Source: an uncultured Gemmatimonadota bacterium
GTDB lineage: Bacteria; Gemmatimonadota; Gemmatimonadetes; Gemmatimonadales; Gemmatimonadaceae
Direction of reading: 5' to 3'
NCBI GenBank assembly: GCA_903894655.1
Contig: CAITQY010000332.1
Span: 1 to 14,404, forward strand
Length of the DNA: 14,404 nt
The notes under the pieces were generated by a model. It worked only from the letters and a program-made list of their open reading frames with translations, was not told the origin of the DNA and ran no database searches. The translations under genes were made by a program, and so were the position numbers. This document shows, piece by piece, positions 1 to 7,244 of this stretch; the stretch's first letter is position 1; each line of letters opens with the position of its first letter.

Positions 1-207
1 CCGGCGATCCGGCTCGATCTCCTGATGGAAGACGAGTACCTCCGGATCCGGCGACTCTCCGCGGCCAGCCAATCGGAAACGCTGCGCGCGATGTGGGACA
101 ATGCCGCTCGAATGTATCCAGCCCTTGCCCCCAACCCGGCCCGTGATTGGGGTCGCTCATGGAAGGCGCGCTGGCGGCGCTTGCGGAGACGGTTGGCCTC
201 GAAATGA
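1..207 (+). CDS. 3' end of an unidentified gene (partial)
   Basis: The frame is open from the first base and stops at TGA 205-207, so about 68 C-terminal residues of a longer protein are visible. An internal ATG at 25 exists, but the frame does not start there. The tail is strongly basic: its last 25 or so residues are rich in Arg, Lys and Trp. I see no diagnostic motif and do not recognise the family. Its position just upstream of a nucleotide-sugar operon suggests a polysaccharide-locus gene, for example a transferase, but that is inference from context only. A hairpin 12 bases after the stop suggests that its transcription unit may end here. Confidence 0.5.
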   Translation, partial: PAIRLDLLMEDEYLRIRRLSAASQSETLRAMWDNAARMYPALAPNPARDWGRSWKARWRRLRRRLASK

Positions 208-218
208 CCGGCTGACCC

Positions 219-240
219 GGACACGCCACGTTGCGTGTTC
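219..240 (+). terminator. Possible hairpin terminator after the partial gene
   Basis: An 8-base stem (GGACACGC with GCGTGTTC, one G-U pair) closes a 6-base loop, 12-33 bases after the stop of the upstream gene. No T-tract follows, so it is not a classical intrinsic terminator. It could act as a weak or factor-assisted one, or be chance structure in GC-rich DNA. Confidence 0.28.
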
Positions 241-337
241 GCACCCATTACAGTCCATCGTCAGGTTGATCGTACCTTTGTCTAACGCGATTCCCTCCAC
301 TGCCGTTCTCTTGACCTCCATCATTGCACCGCCGTCG

Positions 338-1456
338 GTGCCATTCCTCGACTTGGCGGCGCAACACGCCGAGGTCCGCGCCGAGCTCGATGGCGCGTTC
401 CATCGGGTGTTGGACCGCGGCGTGTTCATTCTGGGGCCAGAAGTCGAGGCGTTTGAGGCCGAATTCGCGGCGTATTGCGGAACGCGCTGCGCCATTGGCG
501 TGGCCAATGGGCTCGATGCACTGTTCCTCGTGCTCAAGGCCTGGGGCATCGGCCCCGGCGACGAAGTCCTGGTGCCGGCGAATACGTTCATCGCGACGTG
601 GCTCGCCGTGACCTACACCGGGGCGACGCCAGTGCCGGTGGATGTCGAGCGGACGACCTGCAACATCGACCCCACCTTGCTGGCCGCCGCCGTCACCCCG
701 CGCACCCGGGCCATCATTCCCGTGCATTTGTATGGGCAACCGGCCAACATGCGGGCCATACGGGATGTGGCCGCCACGTTCGGACTTCGCGTGCTCGAGG
801 ACGCGGCGCAGTCGCACGGCGCCGAGATGGATGGACAACGCGCCGGCAGCCTCGGCGACGCCGCGGCGTTCAGCTTCTATCCCGGCAAAAACCTCGGGGC
901 CCTTGGCGACGGTGGTGGCATCACCACCAACGACCCCGCGTTGGCGGACGCCATTCGCACGCTCCGTAATTACGGGTCGCGACGCAAGTATCATCACGAG
1001 GTGCCCGGGGTCAACTCCCGCCTTGACGAACTTCAGGCGGCCTTCCTCCGGGTCAAGTTGTCCCACCTGCCTCGGTGGAACACGCGTCGCGCCGAGATCG
1101 CGGCGACCTACCACACGCGTCTCGCAAGGACCGGCTTCGAACTGCCGTGCGTGGCGCCTGGCATGACGTCATCGTGGCATCTGTACGTCGTTCGGCATGC
1201 ACAACGCGATCTGGTACGCGAGCAGCTGACGGCGCGCGGGATCGACACCATCGTGCACTACCCCATCAACCCGGCCGAACAACCGGCCTACGCATCGCTC
1301 ACCCTCGATCCTGCGGCAACGCCAATGGCGGCAACGCTCCAGCACCGCGTGCTCAGTCTACCGCTCTCGCCCACCATGACCGACGCCGACGTCGAGCGCG
1401 TGGTGATGGCGTGTCGCGACGTTGATGCTGAACTGTCCTCGAGGACCGTCGCATGA
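338..1456 (+). CDS. DegT/DnrJ/EryC1/StrS-family PLP sugar aminotransferase
   Basis: This is a PLP-dependent transaminase that would convert a keto group on a nucleotide sugar to an amine. The 372-residue chain matches the family's usual length. It opens with VPFLDL, the typical N-terminus of the family. It carries AIGVANGLDAL (52-62), EDAAQSHG (154-161, with the Asp that contacts the PLP ring nitrogen) and SFYPGKN with the Schiff-base Lys184. NYGSRRKY and NSRLDE (211-231) resemble FdtB/QdtB/TylB-type dTDP-3-keto-6-deoxyhexose aminotransferases. The frame is open back to an ATG at 101, but that region does not look like family sequence. I chose GTG 338 from the family N-terminus; TTG 311 is an alternative, and neither has a clear ribosome-binding site. 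The gene ends in a 4-base ATGA overlap with rmlA, so it is probably part of the rml operon. The exact substrate (3-keto or 4-keto) is inferred, not proven. Confidence 0.9.
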   Translation: MPFLDLAAQHAEVRAELDGAFHRVLDRGVFILGPEVEAFEAEFAAYCGTRCAIGVANGLDALFLVLKAWGIGPGDEVLVPANTFIATWLAVTYTGATPVPVDVERTTCNIDPTLLAAAVTPRTRAIIPVHLYGQPANMRAIRDVAATFGLRVLEDAAQSHGAEMDGQRAGSLGDAAAFSFYPGKNLGALGDGGGITTNDPALADAIRTLRNYGSRRKYHHEVPGVNSRLDELQAAFLRVKLSHLPRWNTRRAEIAATYHTRLARTGFELPCVAPGMTSSWHLYVVRHAQRDLVREQLTARGIDTIVHYPINPAEQPAYASLTLDPAATPMAATLQHRVLSLPLSPTMTDADVERVVMACRDVDAELSSRTVA

Positions 1457-2331
1457 CCCGTGGCATCATTCTCGCCGGAGGCTCCGGCACGCGTCTCTAC
1501 CCGGTGACGCGCGCCGTCAGCAAGCAGTTGCTGCCGGTGTACGACAAGCCCATGATCTACTACCCGCTGTCGACGATTATGCTGGGTGGCGTGCGGGACG
1601 TGCTGATCATCACCACGCCCCGTGATCAGGAGGCGTTCCGGGATCTGCTCGGCGATGGATCCCAATGGGGCATGCGGATCGAGTACGCCGCGCAGCCACG
1701 TCCTGAGGGACTGGCGCAGGCATTCGTCATCGGCCGCGACTTCATCGACGGACATCGCAGCTGTCTCGTGCTGGGCGACAACCTGTTCTACGGCCACACC
1801 ATGGCGACGTCGCTCCAACGTGCGGCGGCCGCCGCCGCCGGCGCCACCGTCTTCGCCTATCGCGTGAGCAATCCCGAGGACTACGGCGTCGTCGAGTTCG
1901 ATCAGCAGGGCAGGGCGATCTCGATCGAGGAGAAGCCGCGTGCGCCGCGCTCCAACTTCGCGGTCACGGGCCTCTATTTCTACGACGAGCAGGTCGCCGA
2001 TATTGCGGCCGCCTTGCGCCCTTCCCCCCGTGGAGAACTCGAGATCACCGATGTGAACGCCGAGTACCTGCGTCGAGGACAACTCACTGTGGAGATCCTG
2101 GGGCGGGGTACCGCCTGGCTCGACACCGGCACACACGAATCACTCCTGCAGGCGGGGGCCTTTGTGCAGACCGTGGAGCAGCGCCAGGGACTCAAGATCG
2201 CCGCGCCCGAGGAGGTCGCCCTCCGCATGGGGTTCATCGACACGGCGCAGTTGCGCCGGCTTGCCGCCGGCCTCGGCAAGAGCGAGTACGGGCGATATCT
2301 CGACCGCCTAGCCGATGAGGTCGGCCCATGA
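1453..2331 (+). CDS. rmlA: Glucose-1-phosphate thymidylyltransferase (RmlA)
   Basis: It joins glucose-1-phosphate and dTTP to give dTDP-glucose, the first step of dTDP-rhamnose synthesis, in the cytoplasm. The 292-residue chain follows the E. coli RmlA pattern almost throughout. It has the nucleotide-binding GGSGTRLYPVT (9-19), SKQLLPVYDKPMIYYPL (23-39), GDGSQWG, VLGDNLFYGH, EDYGVVEFD, EEKP, VTGLYFYD, GELEITDVN and WLDTGTHESL. The C-terminal extension typical of the longer, allosterically regulated RmlA form is present. The start ATG is fixed by the 4-base overlap with the aminotransferase stop and by a GAGGA ribosome-binding site 7 bases upstream (1441-1445). It is the second gene of the operon and feeds RmlB, encoded downstream. 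Confidence 0.97.
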   Translation: MTRGIILAGGSGTRLYPVTRAVSKQLLPVYDKPMIYYPLSTIMLGGVRDVLIITTPRDQEAFRDLLGDGSQWGMRIEYAAQPRPEGLAQAFVIGRDFIDGHRSCLVLGDNLFYGHTMATSLQRAAAAAAGATVFAYRVSNPEDYGVVEFDQQGRAISIEEKPRAPRSNFAVTGLYFYDEQVADIAAALRPSPRGELEITDVNAEYLRRGQLTVEILGRGTAWLDTGTHESLLQAGAFVQTVEQRQGLKIAAPEEVALRMGFIDTAQLRRLAAGLGKSEYGRYLDRLADEVGP

Positions 2332-2876
2332 TGCAGGTGACGACCACCGCCCTCGAAGGCGTCCTGCTCGTTGACGGTGATCGCTTCGGGGACGATCGCG
2401 GCTTTTTCACCGAGGTGTATCATCGGGAGAAGTTTGCCGCGCTGGGTCTGCCCACCGAGTTTGTGCAAGACAACCACAGCCGATCGGTTCGCCATACGCT
2501 GCGAGGGCTCCATTACCAGGTGCGCCATCCGCAGGGAAAGCTGGTGCGCGTCGTCCGCGGTGCGGTACTCGATGTCGTGGTCGACGTGCGGCGGTCATCG
2601 CCGCAGTTCGGTCGTTCGCTCGCCGTGCGGCTGGACGAGGATACGGAGCGTCAGTTGTGGGTGCCGCCCGGGTTCGCCCACGGGTTCCTCGTGCTCAGTC
2701 CCGTCGCTGATCTGAGCTACAAATGCACCACGCTCTACGACGCGGGCGCTGATCGGGTGATTCGGTGGAATGATCCCACGCTGAGCATCGACTGGCCGCT
2801 CGACGGGAGCATCCCCATCCTGTCCGCGAAGGACGCCGCTGCCCCGTTGCTTGACGCCGCCGAGCTCTTGCCATGA
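2328..2876 (+). CDS. rmlC: dTDP-4-dehydrorhamnose 3,5-epimerase (RmlC)
   Basis: It epimerises C3 and C5 of dTDP-4-keto-6-deoxyglucose to give dTDP-4-keto-L-rhamnose, the third step of the pathway. The 182-residue cupin has the family landmarks. These are DDRGFFTEVY (22-31), QDNHS (47-51), LRGLHYQ with the catalytic His62, the HPQGKLVR segment with Lys71, WVPPGFAHGF (111-120) and LSYKC with the catalytic Tyr131. The ATG at 2328 overlaps the rmlA stop by 4 bases and follows a TGAGG ribosome-binding site 7 bases upstream; a second in-frame ATG comes straight after it. The end overlaps rmlD by 4 bases, so translation along the operon is probably coupled. Confidence 0.96.
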   Translation: MMQVTTTALEGVLLVDGDRFGDDRGFFTEVYHREKFAALGLPTEFVQDNHSRSVRHTLRGLHYQVRHPQGKLVRVVRGAVLDVVVDVRRSSPQFGRSLAVRLDEDTERQLWVPPGFAHGFLVLSPVADLSYKCTTLYDAGADRVIRWNDPTLSIDWPLDGSIPILSAKDAAAPLLDAAELLP

Positions 2877-3790
2877 CGACCACCGCCGGTGATCGCATAC
2901 CGGCGCTGCTGCTCTTCGGGGCCACCGGTCAGGTCGGCCTGGCCGTGCGCGCAGCCTTGGGGACCTCGTGGCGCATCGTGGCGCCCCCGCGATCGGAGGT
3001 CTCGCTCGATGACCCCGTGCGCGTGGCGTCCTACGTGCGCGCCAGTGGTGCCGACGCGGTCGTGAACGCGGCTGCATACACGCGCGTTGACGACGCCGAA
3101 CAGGACGTCGAGCGGGTGCGTCTCATCAATGCGGCGGCTCCGGCGGCCATGGCGGCCGGGTGCGCCGACCTCGGCGCCCGCTTTATTCATCTGTCCACCG
3201 ACTACGTGTTCGACGGCTCCGGCTCGTTGCCATACGCCCCGGACGCCGCGCCGCAGCCGCTGAACGTGTATGGGCGTACCAAGGCGATGGGTGAACAGTT
3301 GGTGCTCGAGGCGCTCCCCGACGCACTCGTCCTCCGTACCGCATGGGTCCACTCGGGGCACGGGACGAATTTCGTGGCCACCGCGGTGAGACGCTTGGTT
3401 GCCGAGGGCGTCATGCGGGTGGTCGACGACCAAGTCGGCACACCGACCGCTGCCTCCACGATCGCGTCAGTGATCGGGAGCGCCCTCGAAATCCCGTCGT
3501 TCTCGGGCATCCAGCATGTCACCGACGCCGGCGTGGCCTCGTGGTACGATGTCGCCCAGACCGTCGCCGATACCTTGCGTAGCGACGGCATACGCCATGA
3601 CCTCACGGTGGTGCCGGTCTCGAGCGCCGAGTTCCCGCGCCCTGCCCGTCGTCCTGCCGTCTCCCTGCTCGATACCACGGGTACGCGTCGCGCGCTCGGG
3701 TGGAGCCCGCCGTTCTGGCGTGACGGCGTCGTCACGTCCACGCGGGCCTGGTGTGCCGCGCTTTCACTCTCTTCGCGCAATCATGGTTGA
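2873..3790 (+). CDS. rmlD: dTDP-4-dehydrorhamnose reductase (RmlD)
   Basis: This NAD(P)H-dependent short-chain dehydrogenase reduces dTDP-4-keto-L-rhamnose to dTDP-L-rhamnose, the last step. The 305-residue chain has the dinucleotide-binding GATGQVG (16-22), VVNAAAYTRVDDAE (63-76), STDYVFDG (108-115) and the catalytic YGRTK (133-137). It also has RTAWV with the GTNF element that is typical of RmlD, and DDQVGTPT. The order A-C-D-B differs from the E. coli order B-D-A-C. The ATG start overlaps the rmlC stop by 4 bases and has no strong ribosome-binding site of its own, which fits translational coupling. The first 10 or so residues lie before the usual start of the Rossmann fold, so the N-terminus is slightly extended. 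Confidence 0.95.
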   Translation: MTTTAGDRIPALLLFGATGQVGLAVRAALGTSWRIVAPPRSEVSLDDPVRVASYVRASGADAVVNAAAYTRVDDAEQDVERVRLINAAAPAAMAAGCADLGARFIHLSTDYVFDGSGSLPYAPDAAPQPLNVYGRTKAMGEQLVLEALPDALVLRTAWVHSGHGTNFVATAVRRLVAEGVMRVVDDQVGTPTAASTIASVIGSALEIPSFSGIQHVTDAGVASWYDVAQTVADTLRSDGIRHDLTVVPVSSAEFPRPARRPAVSLLDTTGTRRALGWSPPFWRDGVVTSTRAWCAALSLSSRNHG

Positions 3791-4931
3791 CTCCGCAATG
3801 GCACCGCAGCGCGCACGCTGCCTGCTCGTGACCGGTGGTGCCGGCTTCATCGGCGGCAATTTCGTGCAGCATTGGGCGGAGCGGCACCCGCACGATACGC
3901 TCGTCGTCCTCGACGCCCTCACCTATGCCGGGAACCTCGCCACCATCCAGCCGCTCGTCGACCGCGGTGCCGTGGCCTTCGTGCATGGTGACATTACCGA
4001 TGCGGCGCTCGTGTCGGCGTTGCTCGCCGACCGGGCCATCGATACGATCGTGCACTTCGCGGCGGAGTCCCATGTCGATCGGTCGATTGCGGACCCCGGC
4101 GCGTTCGTGCACACCAATATCGTGGGTACGCTCACCCTGCTGGTGGCGGCCCGGGCCGCGTGGTGCCGTGATGGTGCCTGGACGTCCGGTGTGCGCTTCC
4201 ATCACGTGAGCACCGACGAAGTCTTCGGATCGCTCGCCCCGAACGAGGCACCGTTCCGCGAGACCACACCCTATGCCCCCAACTCGCCGTATGCCGCGAG
4301 TAAGGCCGGCGCGGATCATCTGGTGCGGGCGTGGGTGCACACGTACGGACTGCCGGCGACCATCAGCAACTGCTCCAACAACTACGGGCCTTACCACTTC
4401 CCCGAAAAGCTCATCCCGCTGTTGATCGTCAATGCTTTGCACGGCAAGCCACTGCCCGTATACGGCGACGGACAACAGGTGCGGGACTGGCTGTATGTCA
4501 CCGACCATTGCCGGGCCATCGATCTCATCCTCGACCGTGGCGAGGAGGGTCGCACCTACACGGTTGGTGGGCGCGCCGAACACGCGAATCTCGACATCGT
4601 GCACCTGGTCTGTTCCCTGATCGACGCGCGATTCGCGGATGACCCCGCGCTCACCCAGCGATATCCGGACTGCCCGGCGGCCCGAGGGGCGCCCTGTCGG
4701 TCGTTAGTGTCGCATGTCACCGACCGGGCCGGCCACGATCGACGCTACGCCATCGACCCCACGCGCATTGCCGCGGAGTTGGGATTCGAGCCGACCGAGA
4801 CGCTCGCCACGGGGCTGTCACGGACCGTGGACTGGTACCTGGCCAACGAGGCGTGGTGGCGGCCCGTGATGGACGGCAGCTACCGGGATTGGATCTCCCA
4901 GCAGTACGGCGATCGCGAGTCGGTGTCGTAA
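3783..4931 (+). CDS. rmlB: dTDP-glucose 4,6-dehydratase (RmlB)
   Basis: It converts dTDP-glucose to dTDP-4-keto-6-deoxyglucose, the branch-point intermediate for rhamnose and many deoxy- and amino-sugars. The 382-residue extended SDR has TGGAGFIGGNF (17-27), VHFAAESHVDRSI (90-102) and HVSTDEVFGS with the catalytic Thr-Asp-Glu (144-146). It also has NSPYAASK with the Tyr170/Lys174 pair, NCSNNYGPYHFPEKLIPL, GDGQQVRDWLYV and GHDRRYAID. The open frame reaches back inside rmlD, but homology begins only near 3800. I chose ATG 3783, which overlaps rmlD by 8 bases; ATG 3798 is equally possible and would leave a 7-base gap. Neither has a clear ribosome-binding site. It supplies substrate both to RmlC and, plausibly, to the sugar aminotransferase at the head of the operon. 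Confidence 0.96.
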   Translation: MVDSAMAPQRARCLLVTGGAGFIGGNFVQHWAERHPHDTLVVLDALTYAGNLATIQPLVDRGAVAFVHGDITDAALVSALLADRAIDTIVHFAAESHVDRSIADPGAFVHTNIVGTLTLLVAARAAWCRDGAWTSGVRFHHVSTDEVFGSLAPNEAPFRETTPYAPNSPYAASKAGADHLVRAWVHTYGLPATISNCSNNYGPYHFPEKLIPLLIVNALHGKPLPVYGDGQQVRDWLYVTDHCRAIDLILDRGEEGRTYTVGGRAEHANLDIVHLVCSLIDARFADDPALTQRYPDCPAARGAPCRSLVSHVTDRAGHDRRYAIDPTRIAAELGFEPTETLATGLSRTVDWYLANEAWWRPVMDGSYRDWISQQYGDRESVS

Positions 4932-4943
4932 GCGCGTGCGCGA

Positions 4944-4961
4944 CGCGGCGGACCAGCCGCG
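4944..4961 (+). terminator. Weak hairpin after rmlB
   Basis: A perfect 6-base stem (CGCGGC/GCCGCG) with a 6-base loop starts 13 bases after the rmlB stop, in the 127-base gap before the next gene. There is no T-tract directly after it. It could end or attenuate rml transcription, but a stem this short is common by chance in DNA of this composition. Confidence 0.18.
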
Positions 4962-5058
4962 GCAGACCCGCTCTGCTGCTCTGTAGCATCGGGTGCGCGG
5001 ACACTAATTTTCGCCGGTGTCTCGACTGTCGTACCTATTGCCGCGAGGACGTCGGATC

Positions 5059-5562
5059 ATGCCGGAAGTACGGGAAGGGGGGCCGGTGCACCACAGCGCT
5101 TCGAGGCCGTTCCCCGCCACCGCGCGCCTCAAGCGGCTCGTTATGAGGACGCTCGCGCGTCTCAAGCGGCTCGTTGTGGGGACGCCTCTGCCGATCGGGC
5201 ACGCATATGCCTCCGACGCCACGGTCTTTACGATTCAGCGTCTGCTGGCAGAACCGCTCATTCACCACAAGTCCGCGATCGAGCAGTATCCGCTGCCGGG
5301 CGCGATCATCGACTGCAACGCGCTTCTGGACATCCCCGGCGACGGCGATTTTGTCGAGGCCGCATTCCGGCAGCTGCTCGGACGTGAAATCCCCGACCAG
5401 GCCCGCCGCCGGTGGCTCGCCCGCCTCACGTGGACCCCGCGCGTCTGGATGCTGGCCCGCCTGCGCTCCACGACCGCTGGCCGGGCCCATGGCGTGGAGA
5501 TGCCTGGGCTGTGGCGGGCACTGGCGTCACTGCCGGTGCGCGCCTCCAAGGGGCACGTCTAG
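5059..5562 (+). CDS. Small DUF4214-like protein of the polysaccharide locus
   Basis: The product has 167 residues. I chose ATG 5059 because GAGGA (5045-5049) sits 9 bases upstream; the frame also allows GTG 5017, which would add 14 residues. The N-terminal 45 or so residues are very basic and contain an 11-residue tandem repeat (ARLKRLV twice). The middle holds an Asp-Phe-Val-then-LLGRE-Pro-Asp pattern (DFVEAAFRQLLGREIPDQ, about 97-114) and a following Arg/Trp-rich helix. This resembles DUF4214, a helical domain often found fused to or beside glycosyltransferases in exopolysaccharide loci; its biochemical role is not established. No signal peptide or membrane segment is evident. It ends 3 bases before the glycosyltransferase gene, so the two are probably co-translated and may act together. 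The family match is from pattern only. Confidence 0.62.
   Translation: MPEVREGGPVHHSASRPFPATARLKRLVMRTLARLKRLVVGTPLPIGHAYASDATVFTIQRLLAEPLIHHKSAIEQYPLPGAIIDCNALLDIPGDGDFVEAAFRQLLGREIPDQARRRWLARLTWTPRVWMLARLRSTTAGRAHGVEMPGLWRALASLPVRASKGHV
5121..5186 (+). repeat. 33-bp tandem duplication inside the DUF4214-like gene
   Basis: Two adjacent 33-base copies (5121-5153 and 5154-5186) match at 29 of 33 positions and share an uninterrupted CTCAAGCGGCTCGTT core. The period is 11 codons, so the frame is kept and the protein gains a second basic ARLKRLV segment. Three of the four differences are A/G or C/T transitions, which suggests a fairly recent duplication. Confidence 0.9.
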
Positions 5563-5565
5563 CGA

Positions 5566-6777
5566 ATGCGCACCGACAGCGGCGTGCCACATCTGGCGCT
5601 GATCACCCCCTGGCCACCCCAGGCCTCGGGCATCGCGGACTACGCATTCGACCTGGCCATTGGTCTGTCCCGGCATGGGGCTAAGGTCACCGTCTTTACC
5701 GACGAACCGTCTCCCATGCCTCCCGGCCACGGCGTGCGTGTGCGACAGCTCTCCGAGTTCAGCGGCCCCGAAGGCTACGATCACGTCGTCTACCAGATGG
5801 GCAACCACCCGCGCTTTCATTCGGCCATGATCCCACTCCTGGCGCAACACGGCGGCATCGTCCATCTGCACGACCTCGTGCTCCAGCACTTGATCGTGTT
5901 CTACACCTGCAGCCAGGGGAATCAGCGTCTGTACGAGCAATTGCTCCGCCACTGGTACGGCCAGGAGACGCTGGACGAATTCCTCGGTTGGAACAACCCG
6001 ACGCACAAATACTTCTGGGAGTCCGAGCAGATTACACAAGTTCCCTTGTTCGAGCCCATCGTGCAGTTCGCCCAGGGCTGCATCGTGCACTCGCGGTTCG
6101 CCCGCGAGCGTGTGCAGCAGCGTCTTCCCGGACTTGCCTGCCGGATCATTCCCCAGGTGTATCGCGACGCGGACCTCGTTCCGGCTCCGGCCAACGCGCG
6201 TTTCCGCATCGGGATTTTTGGCAGCGTTCACCCTATCAAGCACGTGGACAAGGCGCTCCGCGCCGTCGCGCGCGCCGTCGATCAGGGCGCGGACATCGAA
6301 CTGGAAATCGTCGGGGCGCTCGAGGGCAGTTGCAATGCACTCCCAGCTCTCGCCGATGAACTCGGCCTCGCCCGCAGAACCACCTGGCACGGACGGGTGG
6401 AGGCCACAACGTTTCACGACGTGATGCGGTCCGTCGATCTCTGCCTGTCGCTCCGCTATCCCACGATGGGCGAAACGTCTGCCGTGGTATCCCGCGCGCT
6501 CTCCATGGGAATCCCGACGGTCGTGAACAACGTGGGCTGGTATGCCGAATTGCCCTCCGTCGTCCCGAAACTGGCCGTCGACCACGTCACCATGCAACGC
6601 GAATTGGACGACCTGATTCTGCGTCACGCGCTCGATACCGAGTTTCATCGACAGGCCCGCCTCGCCGCGGCCTCCTACGCCCGCACCTGTTTGGATGTCG
6701 ATCAGGTGTCGGCCGAGTACGTGAAGACCTTGGACGAACTCATGCCGGCTCGGACCCGGGCCAACCGCTCGACCTGA
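5566..6777 (+). CDS. Glycosyltransferase, GT4-like (GT-B fold)
   Basis: This probable retaining glycosyltransferase adds a sugar from a nucleotide donor to a growing polysaccharide on the cytoplasmic side of the membrane. The 403-residue chain shows a two-Rossmann layout. The N-terminal acceptor half has TPWPPQASGIADYA (14-27), VHLHD (99-103) and VHSRFAR (174-180). The C-terminal donor half begins at FRIGIFGSVHPIKHVDKAL (213-231), continues through LEIVGALEG, and ends in MGETSAVVSRALSMGIPTVV (301-320), the acidic donor-binding region of GT4 enzymes. No membrane segment is seen. It starts 3 bases after the upstream stop, with AAGGGG 12 bases before ATG. Rhamnose or an amino-sugar from the upstream genes is a reasonable donor guess, but donor and acceptor cannot be read from sequence. 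Confidence 0.87.
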   Translation: MRTDSGVPHLALITPWPPQASGIADYAFDLAIGLSRHGAKVTVFTDEPSPMPPGHGVRVRQLSEFSGPEGYDHVVYQMGNHPRFHSAMIPLLAQHGGIVHLHDLVLQHLIVFYTCSQGNQRLYEQLLRHWYGQETLDEFLGWNNPTHKYFWESEQITQVPLFEPIVQFAQGCIVHSRFARERVQQRLPGLACRIIPQVYRDADLVPAPANARFRIGIFGSVHPIKHVDKALRAVARAVDQGADIELEIVGALEGSCNALPALADELGLARRTTWHGRVEATTFHDVMRSVDLCLSLRYPTMGETSAVVSRALSMGIPTVVNNVGWYAELPSVVPKLAVDHVTMQRELDDLILRHALDTEFHRQARLAAASYARTCLDVDQVSAEYVKTLDELMPARTRANRST

Positions 6778-6792
6778 CGGCCGTATCGGGCC

Positions 6793-7233
6793 TTACTCCG
6801 CCCGCAGCGTGGCCTCGAGCGTGATCGGCACCGCCGACAGCGCCATCGATACCGGACAGCCTTCCTTCGCCGCGTTCGCCTTCTCGTGGAAGGTCGCGTC
6901 GTCGATGCCCGGCACCACGGCATCGAGCGTGAGCACGATACCGGCCATCGACCAGTCAAAGCCATGCTGCGCCATGGTGATCACCGACTCCACGTGCAGT
7001 GCGGTTGGCGGAAAGCCCGCGCCGGTGAGCTGAAACGACAGCGCCATGGCAAAACATCCGGCATGCGCCGCCGCGATCAGCTCCTCCGGATTGGTGCCGC
7101 TCCGCCCCTCGGCATCGGCGAAGCGCATCTTCGTGGAGTACGGCTGCTCCGCCAATACTCCGCTGGGGGTGGTCAAGCTCCCCGCGCCTTCCAATCCCGT
7201 GCCGTGCCAGACGGCTTTTGCACTGCGACGCAT
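6793..7233 (-). CDS. osmC: OsmC-type thiol hydroperoxide reductase
   Basis: It detoxifies organic hydroperoxides with a two-cysteine mechanism in the cytoplasm. The 146-residue chain matches E. coli OsmC in length and layout. It has a GSLTTPSGVL N-terminal strand followed by EQPYS, GTNPEELIAAAHAGCF (46-61) with catalytic Cys60 and the conserved Glu51, VPGIDDATF, and KEGCPVS with the resolving Cys126. A clear AGGAG lies 6 bases before ATG. The gene converges on the glycosyltransferase with only 15 bases between stops, and diverges from the peptide/lipoprotein pair. It is a housekeeping stress gene with no obvious link to the polysaccharide operon. Confidence 0.95.
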   Translation of the reverse strand: MRRSAKAVWHGTGLEGAGSLTTPSGVLAEQPYSTKMRFADAEGRSGTNPEELIAAAHAGCFAMALSFQLTGAGFPPTALHVESVITMAQHGFDWSMAGIVLTLDAVVPGIDDATFHEKANAAKEGCPVSMALSAVPITLEATLRAE

Positions 7234-7239
7234 CGATCA

Positions 7240-7244
7240 CTCCT
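7240..7244 (-). promoter_or_regulatory. Ribosome-binding site of osmC
   Basis: AGGAG on the minus strand with a 6-base spacer to the ATG of osmC. It is one of the clearest Shine-Dalgarno sequences in the window and fixes the osmC start. Confidence 0.8.

Noticed and set aside
101..337. N-terminal extension of the aminotransferase from ATG 101
   Set aside because: The extension overlaps the upstream coding frame by about 100 bases, passes through a hairpin and has no family similarity; the typical N-terminus begins at 338.
248..1114. Long minus-strand open frame opposite the aminotransferase (288 codons)
   Set aside because: It lies fully antisense to a gene with strong family motifs, its translation is Arg/Gly/His-rich with no family pattern, and long antisense frames are expected in GC-rich DNA.
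3516..3782. N-terminal extension of RmlB inside rmlD
   Set aside because: It is translated out of frame from well-conserved rmlD sequence; RmlB homology starts only after 3798.
4932..5058. GTG 5017 as start of the DUF4214-like gene
   Set aside because: ATG 5059 has a well-spaced GAGGA, whereas GTG 5017 has no ribosome-binding site and adds residues without a recognisable feature.
5527..6648. 373-codon minus-strand open frame opposite the glycosyltransferase
   Set aside because: The plus-strand product carries clear GT4 features; the antisense product has no recognisable motif and is a codon-bias shadow.
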